From assembly GCA_963825585.1 (NCBI GenBank), contig CAWGTX010000001.1, positions 558,001 through 622,000 of the forward strand: a stretch of 64,000 bases of DNA. Reading direction: 5' to 3'. Source of the DNA: JAOUGY01 sp963825585. GTDB lineage: Bacteria > Actinomycetota > Acidimicrobiia > Spongiisociales > ZC4RG35. Positions 25,526-34,277 of this stretch are shown piece by piece. Numbering within the stretch: position 1 is the stretch's first letter; each line of letters opens with the position of its first letter. The position numbers were made by a program, and so were the translations under genes. The notes beneath the pieces were generated by a model. It did not search any database. It worked only from the letters and a program-made list of their open reading frames with translations, and had not been told where the DNA came from.

Positions 25526-26058
25526 GCTTCCGTTTCGTCACGGGGGAGATCGTCCCCGTGCCCGATGCCGGCCTGCTGGCGCACATGCCGACCCACCATC
25601 TGTCGACGTGTTTCGGTTGTGGCCCCGAGAACGACACCCGGCTCGGGATCGAGCCGCGGTTCGAAGGTGACAAGGTGGTCGCCGAACTCGTGTTCCACCC
25701 CAGGTTCGAGGGCGGACCCGGACTGGCCCACGGCGGGGCGATCGCTGCTTTCTTCGATGATCTCATCGGGTTCGTCTCGATGGCGCACCAGAAGCCGGCC
25801 GTCACCGCCAAACTCGAGGTCAACTACCTGCAGCCGATCCCGCTCGGTGTGACCCTCCGGGGCGAGGCCTGGCTTTCCCGCGCCGAAGGCCGCAAGCTCT
25901 ACCCCGAAGCCGTCGGCTACGGCCCTGACGGCAGCGTTCACGTCGAGGTCACCGGACTCTTCCTACAAGTGGGCATCGAGCACTTCACCAAAGCCATCGA
26001 AGGCGTGCCGACCCCATACCCGGAGTCGAGCTACCAGAAGGACGAGTACTACCCGTGA
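25522..26058 (+). CDS. PaaI/hotdog-fold acyl-CoA thioesterase
   Basis: The 178-residue protein has a hotdog domain: CFGCGPEND then FEGGPGLAHGGAIAAFFDDLIGF, the HGG-containing central helix with its catalytic acid, and TAKLEVNYLQPIPLGVTL strands. Members hydrolyse acyl-CoA esters as tetramers. The N-terminal CFGCG motif is a common PaaI-relative feature. It is translationally coupled to the upstream unknown gene. Confidence 0.85.
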   Translation: MSFRFVTGEIVPVPDAGLLAHMPTHHLSTCFGCGPENDTRLGIEPRFEGDKVVAELVFHPRFEGGPGLAHGGAIAAFFDDLIGFVSMAHQKPAVTAKLEVNYLQPIPLGVTLRGEAWLSRAEGRKLYPEAVGYGPDGSVHVEVTGLFLQVGIEHFTKAIEGVPTPYPESSYQKDEYYP

Positions 26059-26063
26059 GGGGA

Positions 26064-26280
26064 GCTGCTGGCTGCTGGCTGCTGGCTCCTCCGACGTCTG
26101 AGCGGACATGCAACACGCAGGAGCGCGCGTTCTAGCTGGACAGCCGAAGCGAGCCGCGACCTTCCGCCCCATGAGCGTCGTGGCGCCGGTCCGGTACGTT
26201 CTACGTTGTACGTTCTACGTTGTACCTTCTGCGTTCCGGCGTTCTGCTTTGAACGGTGAACGGTGAACGGTCAACGGCGA
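26064..26280. repeat. 7-bp-period tandem repeats (three motif types)
   Basis: This 240-bp gap has GCTGCTG units (26064-26091), GTTCTAC/GTTGTAC units (26194-26225), GCGTTCT-like units (26226-26250) and GGTGAAC/GGTCAAC units (26251-26278), all with a 7-bp period. The 100 bp between 26092 and 26193 show no gene. The repeats reach to about 20 bp before the next start. Confidence 0.7.
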
Positions 26281-26299
26281 AGCCACTACCGTCTGTCCC

Positions 26300-27064
26300 G
26301 TGAGCAAGATCGTGCGTTTCAAGGCCGGAGATGACATCGCCTACGGGTTGGCGGATGCCGACGGGGTGACCGTGTACCAGGGGTCGCCGCTGTTTGCCTG
26401 GGAGCCGACCGAGACGGTCGTGCCGTGGGATCAGGTTCAGCTGTTGGCACCGGTGTTGCCGTCCAAGGTCGTGGCGGTCGACCACAACTTCACCGACCTC
26501 GGCGATGAGGGAGACCAGGCGCTGCCAGACGAGCCGGTGATCGTGTTGAAACCGGCCACGTCGGTAGCCGGGCCCAACACTGCCATCGTGTATCCGTCGG
26601 CTACCAGCGAGCTGCACCAGCAGGCCGAGCTGGCCGTGGTCATGGGGCGTCTCGCCCGCAACATCAAGGCCGAGGACGCCTCCCAGTACATCTTCGGGTA
26701 CACCGCCGCCAACGACGTGCGTGCCATCGACCTGGAACGCTCCGACGGAAGCCCCGGCCGGGCCAGGGGCTTCGACACGTTCTGTCCGCTCGGACCCGCC
26801 GTCGAGACCGAGCTCGACCCGTTGGAACGGCTCGCCATCATCGGCCGGGTCAACGGCGAGGTGCGTCAGGCCGGTTTCACCTCCGACATGGTGTTCGGGG
26901 TGGCAGAGCTGCTCGAGTTCATCAGTGGTGTCATGACACTGCTCCCCGGCGACGTCGTGCTCACCGGCACCCCGCTCGGTCCGAGCGTGATCACCCCCGG
27001 TGATTTGGTGGAGGTGGAGGTCGACGGCATCGGCACCCTCGTCAACCGGGTAGTCGTGAGATGA
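26300..27064 (+). CDS. Fumarylacetoacetate hydrolase-family protein
   Basis: The 254-residue protein is an FAH-fold enzyme, a family of metal-dependent hydrolases, decarboxylases and isomerases of 2-oxo acids. It shows VVAVDHNFTDLGDE, then PVIVLKPATS, HQQAELAVVMGRLARN (metal Glu), YTAANDVRAIDLE and VVLTGTPLGPSVITPGDLVEVEVDGIGTL. It starts at GTG 26300 and is flanked by 7-bp repeats on both sides. Substrate unknown. Confidence 0.9.
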   Translation: MSKIVRFKAGDDIAYGLADADGVTVYQGSPLFAWEPTETVVPWDQVQLLAPVLPSKVVAVDHNFTDLGDEGDQALPDEPVIVLKPATSVAGPNTAIVYPSATSELHQQAELAVVMGRLARNIKAEDASQYIFGYTAANDVRAIDLERSDGSPGRARGFDTFCPLGPAVETELDPLERLAIIGRVNGEVRQAGFTSDMVFGVAELLEFISGVMTLLPGDVVLTGTPLGPSVITPGDLVEVEVDGIGTLVNRVVVR

Positions 27065-27100
27065 CAGGCGTGGCCGAGGCCGATCGAACCGGCACCTCCC

Positions 27101-27133
27101 GCAGAACGCAGAACGCAGAACGCAGAACGCCCA
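27101..27133. repeat. 7-bp-period tandem repeat (GCAGAAC)
   Basis: Four exact GCAGAAC units and a degenerate fifth. The sequence is the reverse complement of the GTTCTGC type seen at 18154 and 26226, so the FAH gene is flanked by inverted copies. Confidence 0.75.
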
Positions 27134-27176
27134 GACAGAGCGCGGAGCGGTCGGCGTCATCGGAAAGGACCAGATC

Positions 27177-28595
27177 GTGACTGTCCGGGTTCGAATCGCT
27201 CCCTCGCCCACGGGTTACGTCCATGTCGGCAACACCCGTTCGGCGTTGTTCAACTGGCTGTTCGCGCGTCATCACGGTGGAACCTTCATCCTCCGCATCG
27301 ACGACACCGACGTCGAGCGTTCCGAGCAGGTCTACGAGGACGACATCAAGGACGGGCTGCGCTGGCTCGGTCTCGACTGGGACGAGGGCGTCGACGTAGG
27401 AGGACCGCACGGGAGCTACCGCCAGTCGGACCGCTTCGATCATTACCGGGAGGTGGCGCACGATCTGGTGGCGCGCGGGCTCGCCTACCACGACCCGCGT
27501 TCCCAGGACGACCTGGAGGCACTGCGCCAGAAGGCGGTCGCCGAGAAGAAGCATCCCAACACCTACATCCGGCGCCCGGATGTGACCGCAACGTCGGGTG
27601 TCATCCGATTCTCGGTGCCCCAGGACGAGGCCATCGAGTTCCACGACCAGGTCCGTGACGACATGCGGTTCGAGGCGGCCATGGTCGACGACTTCGTGAT
27701 CCTCCGCTCCGACGGAGTGCCCACCTATCACCTCGCCTCGGTCACCGACGACGTCGACTACCGCATCACCCACGTCGCCCGCGGCGAGGACCTGCTCCCG
27801 TCGACTCCCAAGCACATCCTCCTCACCCGGGCGCTGGGCGGCGACATCCCCACCTACGCCCATCTGCCGCTCCTGTTCGGGCCCGACGGCAAGAAGCTCT
27901 CGAAGCGGCACGGCGACACCTCGTTGAAGGCGTACCGGGAAGGGGGCTATCTGCCGGCGGCCATGCTCAACTTCCTGGCGTTGCTGGGATGGTCGATCGG
28001 CTCGGATCGGACCGTGTTCACCCTGGAAGAGGCCATTGCCGCCTTCGAACTCTCGGCCGTGTCGAAGAACTCTGCGGTGTTCGACCTCGACAAGCTCGCC
28101 TGGATCAACGGGGAGTACATCAGGGCGATGGCGCCCGCCGACTTCGCCGACACCGTGCTTCCGCTCATCGAAAGCGATCTGGGCCGGGGCCTGGCCGATG
28201 AGGAACGGACCGTGTTCGCCGACATGGCGCCACTGGTGCAGGAACGCACCAAGCTCCTGACAGAGGTGCCGGACCAGGTCCGGTTCCTGTTCGGCGAGAT
28301 CGACTATGACGAGGACTCCTGGGAGAAGGTCATGGCCAAGGAGGGTGTCGCCGAGGTGATCGCCGCCGCCATCGGCCGCCTCACCACCGTGGAGCAGTTC
28401 GACGCCCCCGGCATCGAAGCTGCCCTCAGGGCGATGCTGGAGGAACTCGGGATCGGCGCCAAGAAGGGCCTCCAGCCGTTGCGAGTGGCGGTGACGGGTT
28501 CGGCGGTGAGCCCGCCTCTGTTCGAGTCGATGGCGGCTCTCGGCAGGGACACCACATTGCAGCGGCTCGGAAACGCCGCTGCGCGCCTCGGCTGA
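27177..28595 (+). CDS. gltX: Glutamyl-tRNA synthetase
   Basis: The 472-residue class I synthetase charges tRNA-Glu. The HIGH motif appears as SPTGYVHVGNTRSALFNWLF at residue 8 and the KMSKS motif as KKLSKRHGDTS near 240, with the anticodon-binding helical domain to the end. GTG 27177 begins the conserved TVRVRIAPSPTG sequence. Length is normal. The tRNA-Glu gene lies 660 bp downstream on the same strand. Confidence 0.96.
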   Translation: MTVRVRIAPSPTGYVHVGNTRSALFNWLFARHHGGTFILRIDDTDVERSEQVYEDDIKDGLRWLGLDWDEGVDVGGPHGSYRQSDRFDHYREVAHDLVARGLAYHDPRSQDDLEALRQKAVAEKKHPNTYIRRPDVTATSGVIRFSVPQDEAIEFHDQVRDDMRFEAAMVDDFVILRSDGVPTYHLASVTDDVDYRITHVARGEDLLPSTPKHILLTRALGGDIPTYAHLPLLFGPDGKKLSKRHGDTSLKAYREGGYLPAAMLNFLALLGWSIGSDRTVFTLEEAIAAFELSAVSKNSAVFDLDKLAWINGEYIRAMAPADFADTVLPLIESDLGRGLADEERTVFADMAPLVQERTKLLTEVPDQVRFLFGEIDYDEDSWEKVMAKEGVAEVIAAAIGRLTTVEQFDAPGIEAALRAMLEELGIGAKKGLQPLRVAVTGSAVSPPLFESMAALGRDTTLQRLGNAAARLG

Positions 28596-28706
28596 GCGAC
28601 CAAGGCCTCTACCGGTCGCGCCGCGCACCCCGTATACAGGGGAACGAGGGATCCAACATCCTCGATCCGGCAGATCGCCGGTCACGTCGAGTCAAGGACG
28701 GCAGCC

Positions 28707-29111
28707 ATGGAGAGCGAGTTCGAGCCGCGCACGTTCAAGGTGCTCATCGAGGGCATTGCCGACAACTTCTTCATCTACCCACACTTCCGGGCGTTCATCG
28801 AGACGGACTCGGACAGCCCGACCGTGATGTCGACCGCCAACGAGCTGACGGAACCGGCCAAGGTCGACTTCCACACCGCCATGGGCGGGACCCGCCAGGA
28901 CGGGCGGACCGGCATCCTCGTGTACATGCGGTACACCGGCACCCCGCGCATGGGCGATGCGGTCACGTTCACCGTGTGGCAGCAGGCAGCGACCGTGTAC
29001 GGCGCCCCCGAGCCGATGCCCGAAATCGGATCCGACGACGATCCGATGGCCGGCTTCACGCAAGGCCAGGTCTCGAGCGCACGACGCGAGCATCCCCACC
29101 CGGTCGCCTGA
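28707..29111 (+). CDS. Conserved hypothetical protein
   Basis: The 134-residue soluble protein is not recognised. It looks like a compact beta-rich domain (RTFKVLIEGIADNFFIYPHF, KVDFHTAMGGTRQDGR, ILVYMRYTGTPRMGDAVTFT) with an acidic, low-complexity tail. ATG 28707 is the only good start. It is followed by a strong terminator hairpin, so it is probably transcribed alone or after gltX. Confidence 0.7.
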   Translation: MESEFEPRTFKVLIEGIADNFFIYPHFRAFIETDSDSPTVMSTANELTEPAKVDFHTAMGGTRQDGRTGILVYMRYTGTPRMGDAVTFTVWQQAATVYGAPEPMPEIGSDDDPMAGFTQGQVSSARREHPHPVA

Positions 29112-29140
29112 GCGCTGGCGCAGTCCGACGACAACGGCGT

Positions 29141-29169
29141 GCACCCGGATCGAGTCCCGATCCGGGTGC
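29141..29169 (+). terminator. Intrinsic-like terminator hairpin
   Basis: GCACCCGGATCG (29141-29152) pairs perfectly with CGATCCGGGTGC (29158-29169) around a 5-base loop, 30 bp after the 28707 gene. The following GTCTCCGTCTTGTGG is only moderately U-rich, as is usual in high-GC genomes. Confidence 0.7.
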
Positions 29170-29253
29170 GTCTCCGTCTTGTGGGGCGGTTTCGGTAGGG
29201 TTCACGTCACGAGGCTGAGAAGTCCTCTCCGGAGGCTACGCTTCCTCAAGCAC

Positions 29254-29329
29254 GGCCCCGTCGTCCAGCGGTCTAGGACGCCGGCCTTTCAAGCCGGAAA
29301 CGCCAGTTCGAACCTGGTCGGGGCTGCCA
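29254..29329 (+). tRNA. tRNA-Glu (anticodon UUC)
   Basis: A 76-nt cloverleaf with an encoded CCA end. The anticodon loop is CTTTCAA between CCGGC and GCCGG stems, with TTC at 29288-29290. The T arm is GCCAG/CTGGT around TTCGAAC, and the acceptor is GGCCCCG with CGGGGCT, giving a G-U pair at the first position. It ends 4 bp before the DsbB start. Confidence 0.95.
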
Positions 29330-29333
29330 CATC

Positions 29334-29846
29334 ATGACGGTTCAGGATTTCAACCCCATCGTCGCCACGCTGGCGCTGGTAAGCCTCGTCCTGGCGATCG
29401 GGATCGCTGCGGTCCCGACCCTTCGGGCGCGGCTGGCGCCACATGCGATTCGGCTGGCGCTGGCCGTCGCGACGGTGGCTACCCTCGGCAGCCTCGTCTA
29501 CTCGCAGTACTTTCTCTTCGAACCGTGCCGGCTGTGCTGGTACCAACGCATCGCCATGTACCCCCTGGTCCCGGTGCTGGCGGTAGGCCTGTGGCGGCGG
29601 GACGCCGGCGCTCGCTGGTATGCCCTCCCATTGGCGATCGTCGGGCTCGGCATCAGCGTGTGGCACTACCTCCTGCAGACCTTTCCCGCCCTGTCGGGGA
29701 GCACTGCCTGCAGCATCGACGTGCCGTGCAACGCCAAATACGTGAACGAGTTCGGTTTCGTCTCGATCCCATTCATGGCGGGATGTGGTTTCCTGGTGAT
29801 CATCGCACTCATGACGCTCGCGCGTTCCAAGGAGCCAATCACATGA
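29334..29846 (+). CDS. dsbB: DsbB-type thiol-disulfide oxidoreductase
   Basis: The 170-residue protein has four hydrophobic helices and the two Cys pairs of DsbB/BdbC: FEPCRLCWYQRIAMYPL (about residue 63) and ACSIDVPCNAKYVNEFGFVSIPFMA (about 125). It re-oxidises exported thiol oxidases using quinone. The start follows the tRNA gene immediately, and the stop overlaps the next gene's ATG as ATGA, so the thioredoxin-like lipoprotein is its probable partner. Confidence 0.92.
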   Translation: MTVQDFNPIVATLALVSLVLAIGIAAVPTLRARLAPHAIRLALAVATVATLGSLVYSQYFLFEPCRLCWYQRIAMYPLVPVLAVGLWRRDAGARWYALPLAIVGLGISVWHYLLQTFPALSGSTACSIDVPCNAKYVNEFGFVSIPFMAGCGFLVIIALMTLARSKEPIT

Positions 29847-30433
29847 AGAAGTTGACGTTGCTGACGCTGGTCGCCGTGATGGTGGCCGCCTGCGGAGGGG
29901 GAGACGGCGGTGACGCCGAGTCGGGGAATCCGGCCTTCGGTGAAGTCACCGTCACCGGAAGTCCGCTCGCCCAATATGACAACCCTGCCGCCGACTCCGC
30001 CGTCGGTTCGCCCGCTCCGGCGATCTCCGGTGTAGACCGCACTGGGGCCGTCGTCGAACTCACCCCCGGTGGAAACCCGACCCTGGTGCTGTTCCTGGCT
30101 CATTGGTGCTCGCATTGCCAGGCCGATCTTCCCCGCATGGTCGAATGGCTGGACGCCAATCCCGACGCACTCGGAGTAGACGTGGTGGCAGTGGCCACCG
30201 GCACCCAGCAGACCAGTCCGAACTACCCACCGGGCCCGTGGCTGGAGCGCGAAGGATGGACCGAGCCACACATCATGGACGATGAGAACGGCTCAGCCGC
30301 CCAGGCGTACGGTCTGGCGTCGTTCCCGTTCTGGGTCGCGCTCGACGCCGACGGCAACGTGCTGGGGCGCCTCGGCGGGGAGCTGGGGCTCGATCAGATC
30401 GACGCCCTCATGCAATCGATCGCGGCGGGCTGA
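29843..30433 (+). CDS. TlpA-like thioredoxin-fold lipoprotein
   Basis: The 196-residue protein has a signal with lipobox MVAAC (Cys about residue 17) and a Gly/Asp-rich linker. A thioredoxin fold follows with the redox motif AHWCSHCQADLPRMVEW and the cis-Pro region ASFPFWVALDADG. It is exported and anchored, and coupled by a 4-bp overlap to dsbB, so the two probably form an extracytoplasmic disulfide-forming pair. Confidence 0.9.
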   Translation: MKKLTLLTLVAVMVAACGGGDGGDAESGNPAFGEVTVTGSPLAQYDNPAADSAVGSPAPAISGVDRTGAVVELTPGGNPTLVLFLAHWCSHCQADLPRMVEWLDANPDALGVDVVAVATGTQQTSPNYPPGPWLEREGWTEPHIMDDENGSAAQAYGLASFPFWVALDADGNVLGRLGGELGLDQIDALMQSIAAG

Positions 30434-30448
30434 TCCCGCTCGGAGGGT

Positions 30449-30897
30449 TCAGAGACCGGTTTCCAGCGCCTTCACCTTGTCGAGGCGGCGCTGGTGACGT
30501 TCCTCCCGACTGAACTGGGCGCCCAGGAAGGCATCGACCAGCTCGTCGGCGACCGCAGTGCCGATCACACGGCTGCCCAGGCAGAGCACGTTCACGTCGT
30601 CGTGCTCGACCGCCTGGTGGGCGGTGTAGGTGTCGTGGGCGAGGGCGGAGCGCGGACCCCGCGGATCTTGTTGGCCGCAACGCAGGCACCGGCACCCGAG
30701 CCGCACACGATGATTCCTCGGTCGGCGCGGCCGTCCACGACCGCCCGTCCGACCGCCGCCGCGAAGTCCGGGTAGTCCACGGGGTCTTCGGAGTGCGTCC
30801 CCAGGTCGAACACGGTCACACCGACCTCGGCGAGGCGCCGGGCCAGATGCTGTTTGAGTGCGTAGCCGGCGTGATCCGACCCCAAAGCGATGCGCAT
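30449..30897 (-). pseudogene. rpiB: Ribose-5-phosphate isomerase B, frame broken by a short indel
   Basis: ATG 30897 starts RIALGSDHAGYALKQHLARR, followed by CGSGAGACVAANKIRGVR, the RpiB active-site Cys and phosphate loop. After about 30645-30652 the correct sequence continues in another frame: SALAHDTYTAHQAVEHDD, NVLCLGSRVIG, and a C-terminus ending at 30449. Removing one GC from CCGCGCTCC joins them as GVRSALAHD, 148 residues in total. RpiB interconverts ribulose- and ribose-5-phosphate. As a housekeeping gene, a consensus error is more likely than loss, unless another isomerase exists. Confidence 0.85.
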
Positions 30898-30984
30898 GCC
30901 ACTCAGGCTAGTGGCTGCGCGGTCGGTGACCCGGTTGGTCCTACCAGTTGCGATGGACCGAGGTCCGTCCGCTGTCGTGCCGTC

Positions 30985-31025
30985 TGTGTGCACCAGCGGG
31001 CGCAAAGCGCCCGGCTGTGCACACA
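30985..31025. repeat. 41-bp REP-like palindrome, third copy
   Basis: Same ends (TGTGTGCA, TGCACACA) and hairpin core (GGGCGCAAAGCGCCCGG) as the pair at 3847-3951. It lies between divergent rpiB and murA. Core differences between copies are largely paired, which favours a selected hairpin. Confidence 0.65.
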
Positions 31026-31081
31026 ACACCCCGGCTGCCCCTTGCGGACCCGGTTTCCCCGGCGCCCCGTAGACTCAGCTG

Positions 31082-32338
31082 ATGCCCGCCATCATCGTTG
31101 AAGGTGGCCGAGCTCTCCGGGGGACGGTGGGAGTGCTCGGCGCGAAGAACGCCGTGCTCAAGGAGATGGCGGCCACCCTGCTCGCCCCCGGCCGCCACAT
31201 CGTCTCCAACGTGCCCGGGATTCTCGACGTCGAGCTCATGGGTCAGGTTCTCAGGCACATGGGTGCCCACTGCAAGCTCGATGGCCACGAGTTGTCGGTG
31301 GTGATCCCCGACGACCCCAACCCCGAGGCGCCCATCGAACTCGTGCGGGCGATGCGGGCCTCGATCGTGGTTTTGGGGCCGCTGCTCGCCCGCTGTGGTG
31401 AGGCCAGGGTCGCTCTTCCGGGCGGCGATGACCTGGGAGCCCGTCCCATCGACATGCACCTGGGCGGGCTCGAACAGATGGGTGCCCATTTCGAGCTGAT
31501 CCACGGCGTCCTGGTCGGCCGCTGCGACGGGCGTCTATCCGGCGCCGAGGTCGAGCTGCCGTTCCCGAGCGTGGGCGCTACCGAGAACCTCCTGCTGGCG
31601 GGAACGCTCGCCCGAGGCGAGACCGTGATCCTCAACGCCGCCCGCGAACCCGAGATCCAGGATCTGTGCGACATGTTGTGCGGCATGGGAGCCGAGGTCG
31701 AGGGCGCCGGTACCGCCATCATCCGCGTCCACGGTGTCGAGTCGTTGCATCCCGTGAACCACCGGGTGATCGCAGATCGCCTGGAAGCGGGAACCTACGC
31801 CATCGCCGGCGCCATCACCGGCGGCGACGTCACGGTCACCTCGTGCAACCCCGCCCACCTCCGGATGGAGCTGATCAAGCTCGAGGAAGTCGGCTGTTCG
31901 GTCGAGCGTGGAGATGGCTGGCTCAGGGTCCAGGGCCCCGAGCGTCCCAAGGCGGTGGACTTCGCCACGCTCCCGTTCCCCGGGTTCCACACCGACATGC
32001 ACCCGCAGATGGTGGCGCTGCTCGCCATCGCCGACGGGACGTCGGTGATCACCGAGAACCTCTACGACGCCCGCTTCCGGTACGTGGGCGAGCTGCTGCG
32101 CATGGGAGCCGACATCACCACCGAGTGGCAGCACGCCGTGATCCGCGGGGTGGAACAGCTCAGCGGGGCACCGGTGCTGGCCCATGACATCCGGGCGGGC
32201 GCCGCCCTGGTGCTGGCCGGGCTTCGTGCTGACGGAACCACCGTCGTCGGTGACGCCCATCACATCGACCGGGGCTACGAAGGCTTCGCCGAGAAGCTGG
32301 CCGCGCTGGGCGGAGCCGTGCAACGCCAGGAGGACTGA
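31082..32338 (+). CDS. murA: UDP-N-acetylglucosamine 1-carboxyvinyltransferase (MurA), Asp-type active site
   Basis: The 418-residue enzyme makes the first committed peptidoglycan precursor from UDP-GlcNAc and PEP. The LGAKNAVLKEMAATLL motif (Lys22/Asn23 equivalents) and ATENLLLAG are present. The loop that normally carries the catalytic Cys (PGGCAIG) reads ALPGGDDLGARPIDMHL, so Asp replaces Cys. In M. tuberculosis MurA this substitution is known to give intrinsic fosfomycin resistance. The stop and the next gene's ATG overlap by one base (TGATG). Confidence 0.95.
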   Translation: MPAIIVEGGRALRGTVGVLGAKNAVLKEMAATLLAPGRHIVSNVPGILDVELMGQVLRHMGAHCKLDGHELSVVIPDDPNPEAPIELVRAMRASIVVLGPLLARCGEARVALPGGDDLGARPIDMHLGGLEQMGAHFELIHGVLVGRCDGRLSGAEVELPFPSVGATENLLLAGTLARGETVILNAAREPEIQDLCDMLCGMGAEVEGAGTAIIRVHGVESLHPVNHRVIADRLEAGTYAIAGAITGGDVTVTSCNPAHLRMELIKLEEVGCSVERGDGWLRVQGPERPKAVDFATLPFPGFHTDMHPQMVALLAIADGTSVITENLYDARFRYVGELLRMGADITTEWQHAVIRGVEQLSGAPVLAHDIRAGAALVLAGLRADGTTVVGDAHHIDRGYEGFAEKLAALGGAVQRQED

Positions 32339-33912
32339 TGCGAGTGGCCATGCCGGCTGTGGCGCTGGCACTGGCGCTCTCGATGGCGTGGCCATCGGCC
32401 GCCTTCGCCCAGGAGACCGACGAGCCGGCGGCCATCGCCGGCCAGAGCATCCAGGTGACCGCCGCCCCAGGAGTGCGGCTCACCACGGGCGGCTACCGGT
32501 TCGTCGGCCCGCTCGACATTTCCGGCCACGAGGGTGGTCTCGGGCTCACCGAGCGGACCAGTCTCGACGCCTACCTGGAAGGTGTCACCGAGGTGCCGTT
32601 CGGGTGGGACGAGCAGGCGCTGAAGGCGCAGGCCGTGGCAGCGCGGACCTATCTGGCATGGACTCTGTCACTGGGTCGCACCTCGAATGGGCGGCGCTAC
32701 GGCTACGACATCTGCGCCACCACCCAGTGCCAGGTGTACGCCGGTGTCAGCGCTGTCGAAGGCTGGGGTGGCGACCGGTGGAAGGCTGCGGTCGAGTCGA
32801 CCTCCGGTGAGATCCTCCTCTACCAGGGTGAGCCAGCGCAGGCGCTGTACTCGTCCACCTCGGGGGGCCGCACCCGCAACGTCGAGGACATCTTCCCCGA
32901 CGCCTCGCCCATCCCGTATCTGGTGGCGGTGGACTCGCCCAACGAGGACTCGCCGTTCGTGGAATGGAGCTTCGAGCTGAGTTCGGCCGACATGGCCGCC
33001 CTCCTGAGCGAGGCCGGTCTGCTGCGGGGTGGGTTGCGGGGGGTCGACACGGTGGTCACCGACGACGGGGAAGGCTCGTGGATTGTCGAGATCGAGGGGA
33101 CCGAGGCGACCACCCGGATCGGCACGTGGCAGATGCGCACCGAGATGAACGCTGCCGCCGCCGCCGTCATGCCCGATCGACTCCCGCCCCCACGACCCGA
33201 TGTGGATCGCCGCTACCCCCAGACGATTCTCTCGCCCACCTTCACCATCGATTCCCGGACCGAGTTCATCCCACCCCAAGGAGCTCCACCCCGGGTCGAG
33301 ACGGTGTACGAGATCCGGGGTGGCGGCTGGGGTCATTCGGTTGGGATGAGTCAGTTCGGCGCCGAAGCAATGGCAAGCGCCGGGGCGGCGTACGGCGAGA
33401 TCCTGGCGCACTATTACGGCGGCCTGCGTCCGGAGGACGGCGCCTCTCTACTTCCGGAGACGGTGGTGGTGGGGCTGCAGGTCGGGGTGGACGAGATCGA
33501 GATCGGCGCCGACGGACCCGTGGTGGTCACCGTGGATGGCGAGGTGGTGGCCGACCGGGTGCTCGGAACGTGGCGGTTCGAACAGGCCGGTTCGGGCGTC
33601 CGGGTCGTGCCCCCGGTTGGTCTCGGGCGACCACCCACCCTGGAACGGGTCCAGGTCCTCGCGTTCGATCGGGTTCCGATCGCACTGCAGGCGTGGCTGA
33701 CGGCCTCGGCCGAGGTCCGGGTCCTGGAACGAACCGCCGGCGGGTTGACGCCGTTGACCGATTGGGTGGTTCGCGACGCCGGCCCTGTCACCTGGGCGTG
33801 GTCCCAGGTGCGACCCAGGACGTCCCGGCCGGGTGCGGTGCTGGTGATCGAGGCCCGATCGCCCGACGGCCAGGCGAGCGTGCCGATGGCCTGGATCCCC
33901 GGGGCGGAATAG
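32338..33912 (+). CDS. Exported SpoIID/LytB-domain protein
   Basis: The 524-residue protein has a signal peptide (residues 1-25, AAFAQE) and a SpoIID-type lytic transglycosylase domain: VTEVPFGWDEQALKAQAVAA, then QCQVYAG, STSGEILLYQG, ALYSSTSGGRTRNVEDIF and later GGGWGHSVGMSQFGAEAMA with AHYYGGL. SpoIID cleaves denuded glycan strands, and non-sporulating actinobacteria keep homologues for wall turnover. The C-terminal 150 residues are a beta-rich extension. It is coupled to murA, consistent with wall metabolism. Confidence 0.88.
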   Translation: MRVAMPAVALALALSMAWPSAAFAQETDEPAAIAGQSIQVTAAPGVRLTTGGYRFVGPLDISGHEGGLGLTERTSLDAYLEGVTEVPFGWDEQALKAQAVAARTYLAWTLSLGRTSNGRRYGYDICATTQCQVYAGVSAVEGWGGDRWKAAVESTSGEILLYQGEPAQALYSSTSGGRTRNVEDIFPDASPIPYLVAVDSPNEDSPFVEWSFELSSADMAALLSEAGLLRGGLRGVDTVVTDDGEGSWIVEIEGTEATTRIGTWQMRTEMNAAAAAVMPDRLPPPRPDVDRRYPQTILSPTFTIDSRTEFIPPQGAPPRVETVYEIRGGGWGHSVGMSQFGAEAMASAGAAYGEILAHYYGGLRPEDGASLLPETVVVGLQVGVDEIEIGADGPVVVTVDGEVVADRVLGTWRFEQAGSGVRVVPPVGLGRPPTLERVQVLAFDRVPIALQAWLTASAEVRVLERTAGGLTPLTDWVVRDAGPVTWAWSQVRPRTSRPGAVLVIEARSPDGQASVPMAWIPGAE

Positions 33913-33964
33913 CCGAACCGGGATTCGGGTTTCCACCGATGCCAGGTACCCTTCAGAGGACATC

Positions 33965-34261
33965 ATGAGCGAAACCACCACGCCAGTCGAGATCACCAGG
34001 ACATCTGCAATCGACGAGTCCGCCGGGCCCGTCGACATCGACATCGCCGTGCTCGAGCAGACCCTCGACTACATCCGTCCCGCCATCCAGATGGACGGTG
34101 GCGACATCGTCCTGTTGGGAACCGAAGGCGGCGTTGTGAACCTTCAGATGGTGGGTGCCTGCGGTGGTTGCCCGATGTCGATGATGACGCTCAAGGCGGG
34201 CATCGAACGAATCCTCGTCGACCGCGTGCCCGGTGTCGAAGAGGTCAACGCCATCGCCTGA
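33965..34261 (+). CDS. NFU-type iron-sulfur scaffold protein
   Basis: The 98-residue protein is a NifU C-terminal-like domain: a LEQTLDYIRPAIQMDGGDIVLL core and the cluster-binding GACGGCPMSMMTLKAGIER, with CxxC. It receives or transfers Fe-S clusters to target proteins. Length is typical for a stand-alone NFU with a short N-terminal extension. It has no partner SUF genes in view. Confidence 0.92.
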   Translation: MSETTTPVEITRTSAIDESAGPVDIDIAVLEQTLDYIRPAIQMDGGDIVLLGTEGGVVNLQMVGACGGCPMSMMTLKAGIERILVDRVPGVEEVNAIA

Positions 34262-34277
34262 CGGGTCGACCTGATGG

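Noticed and set aside
27042..28685. 547-codon frame antisense to gltX
   Set aside because: Shadow of gltX, which has both class I synthetase motifs.
30449..30706. Treating the C-terminal half of rpiB as an independent gene
   Set aside because: Its sequence continues the RpiB domain exactly and no start codon or ribosome binding site exists; it is the same gene after an indel.
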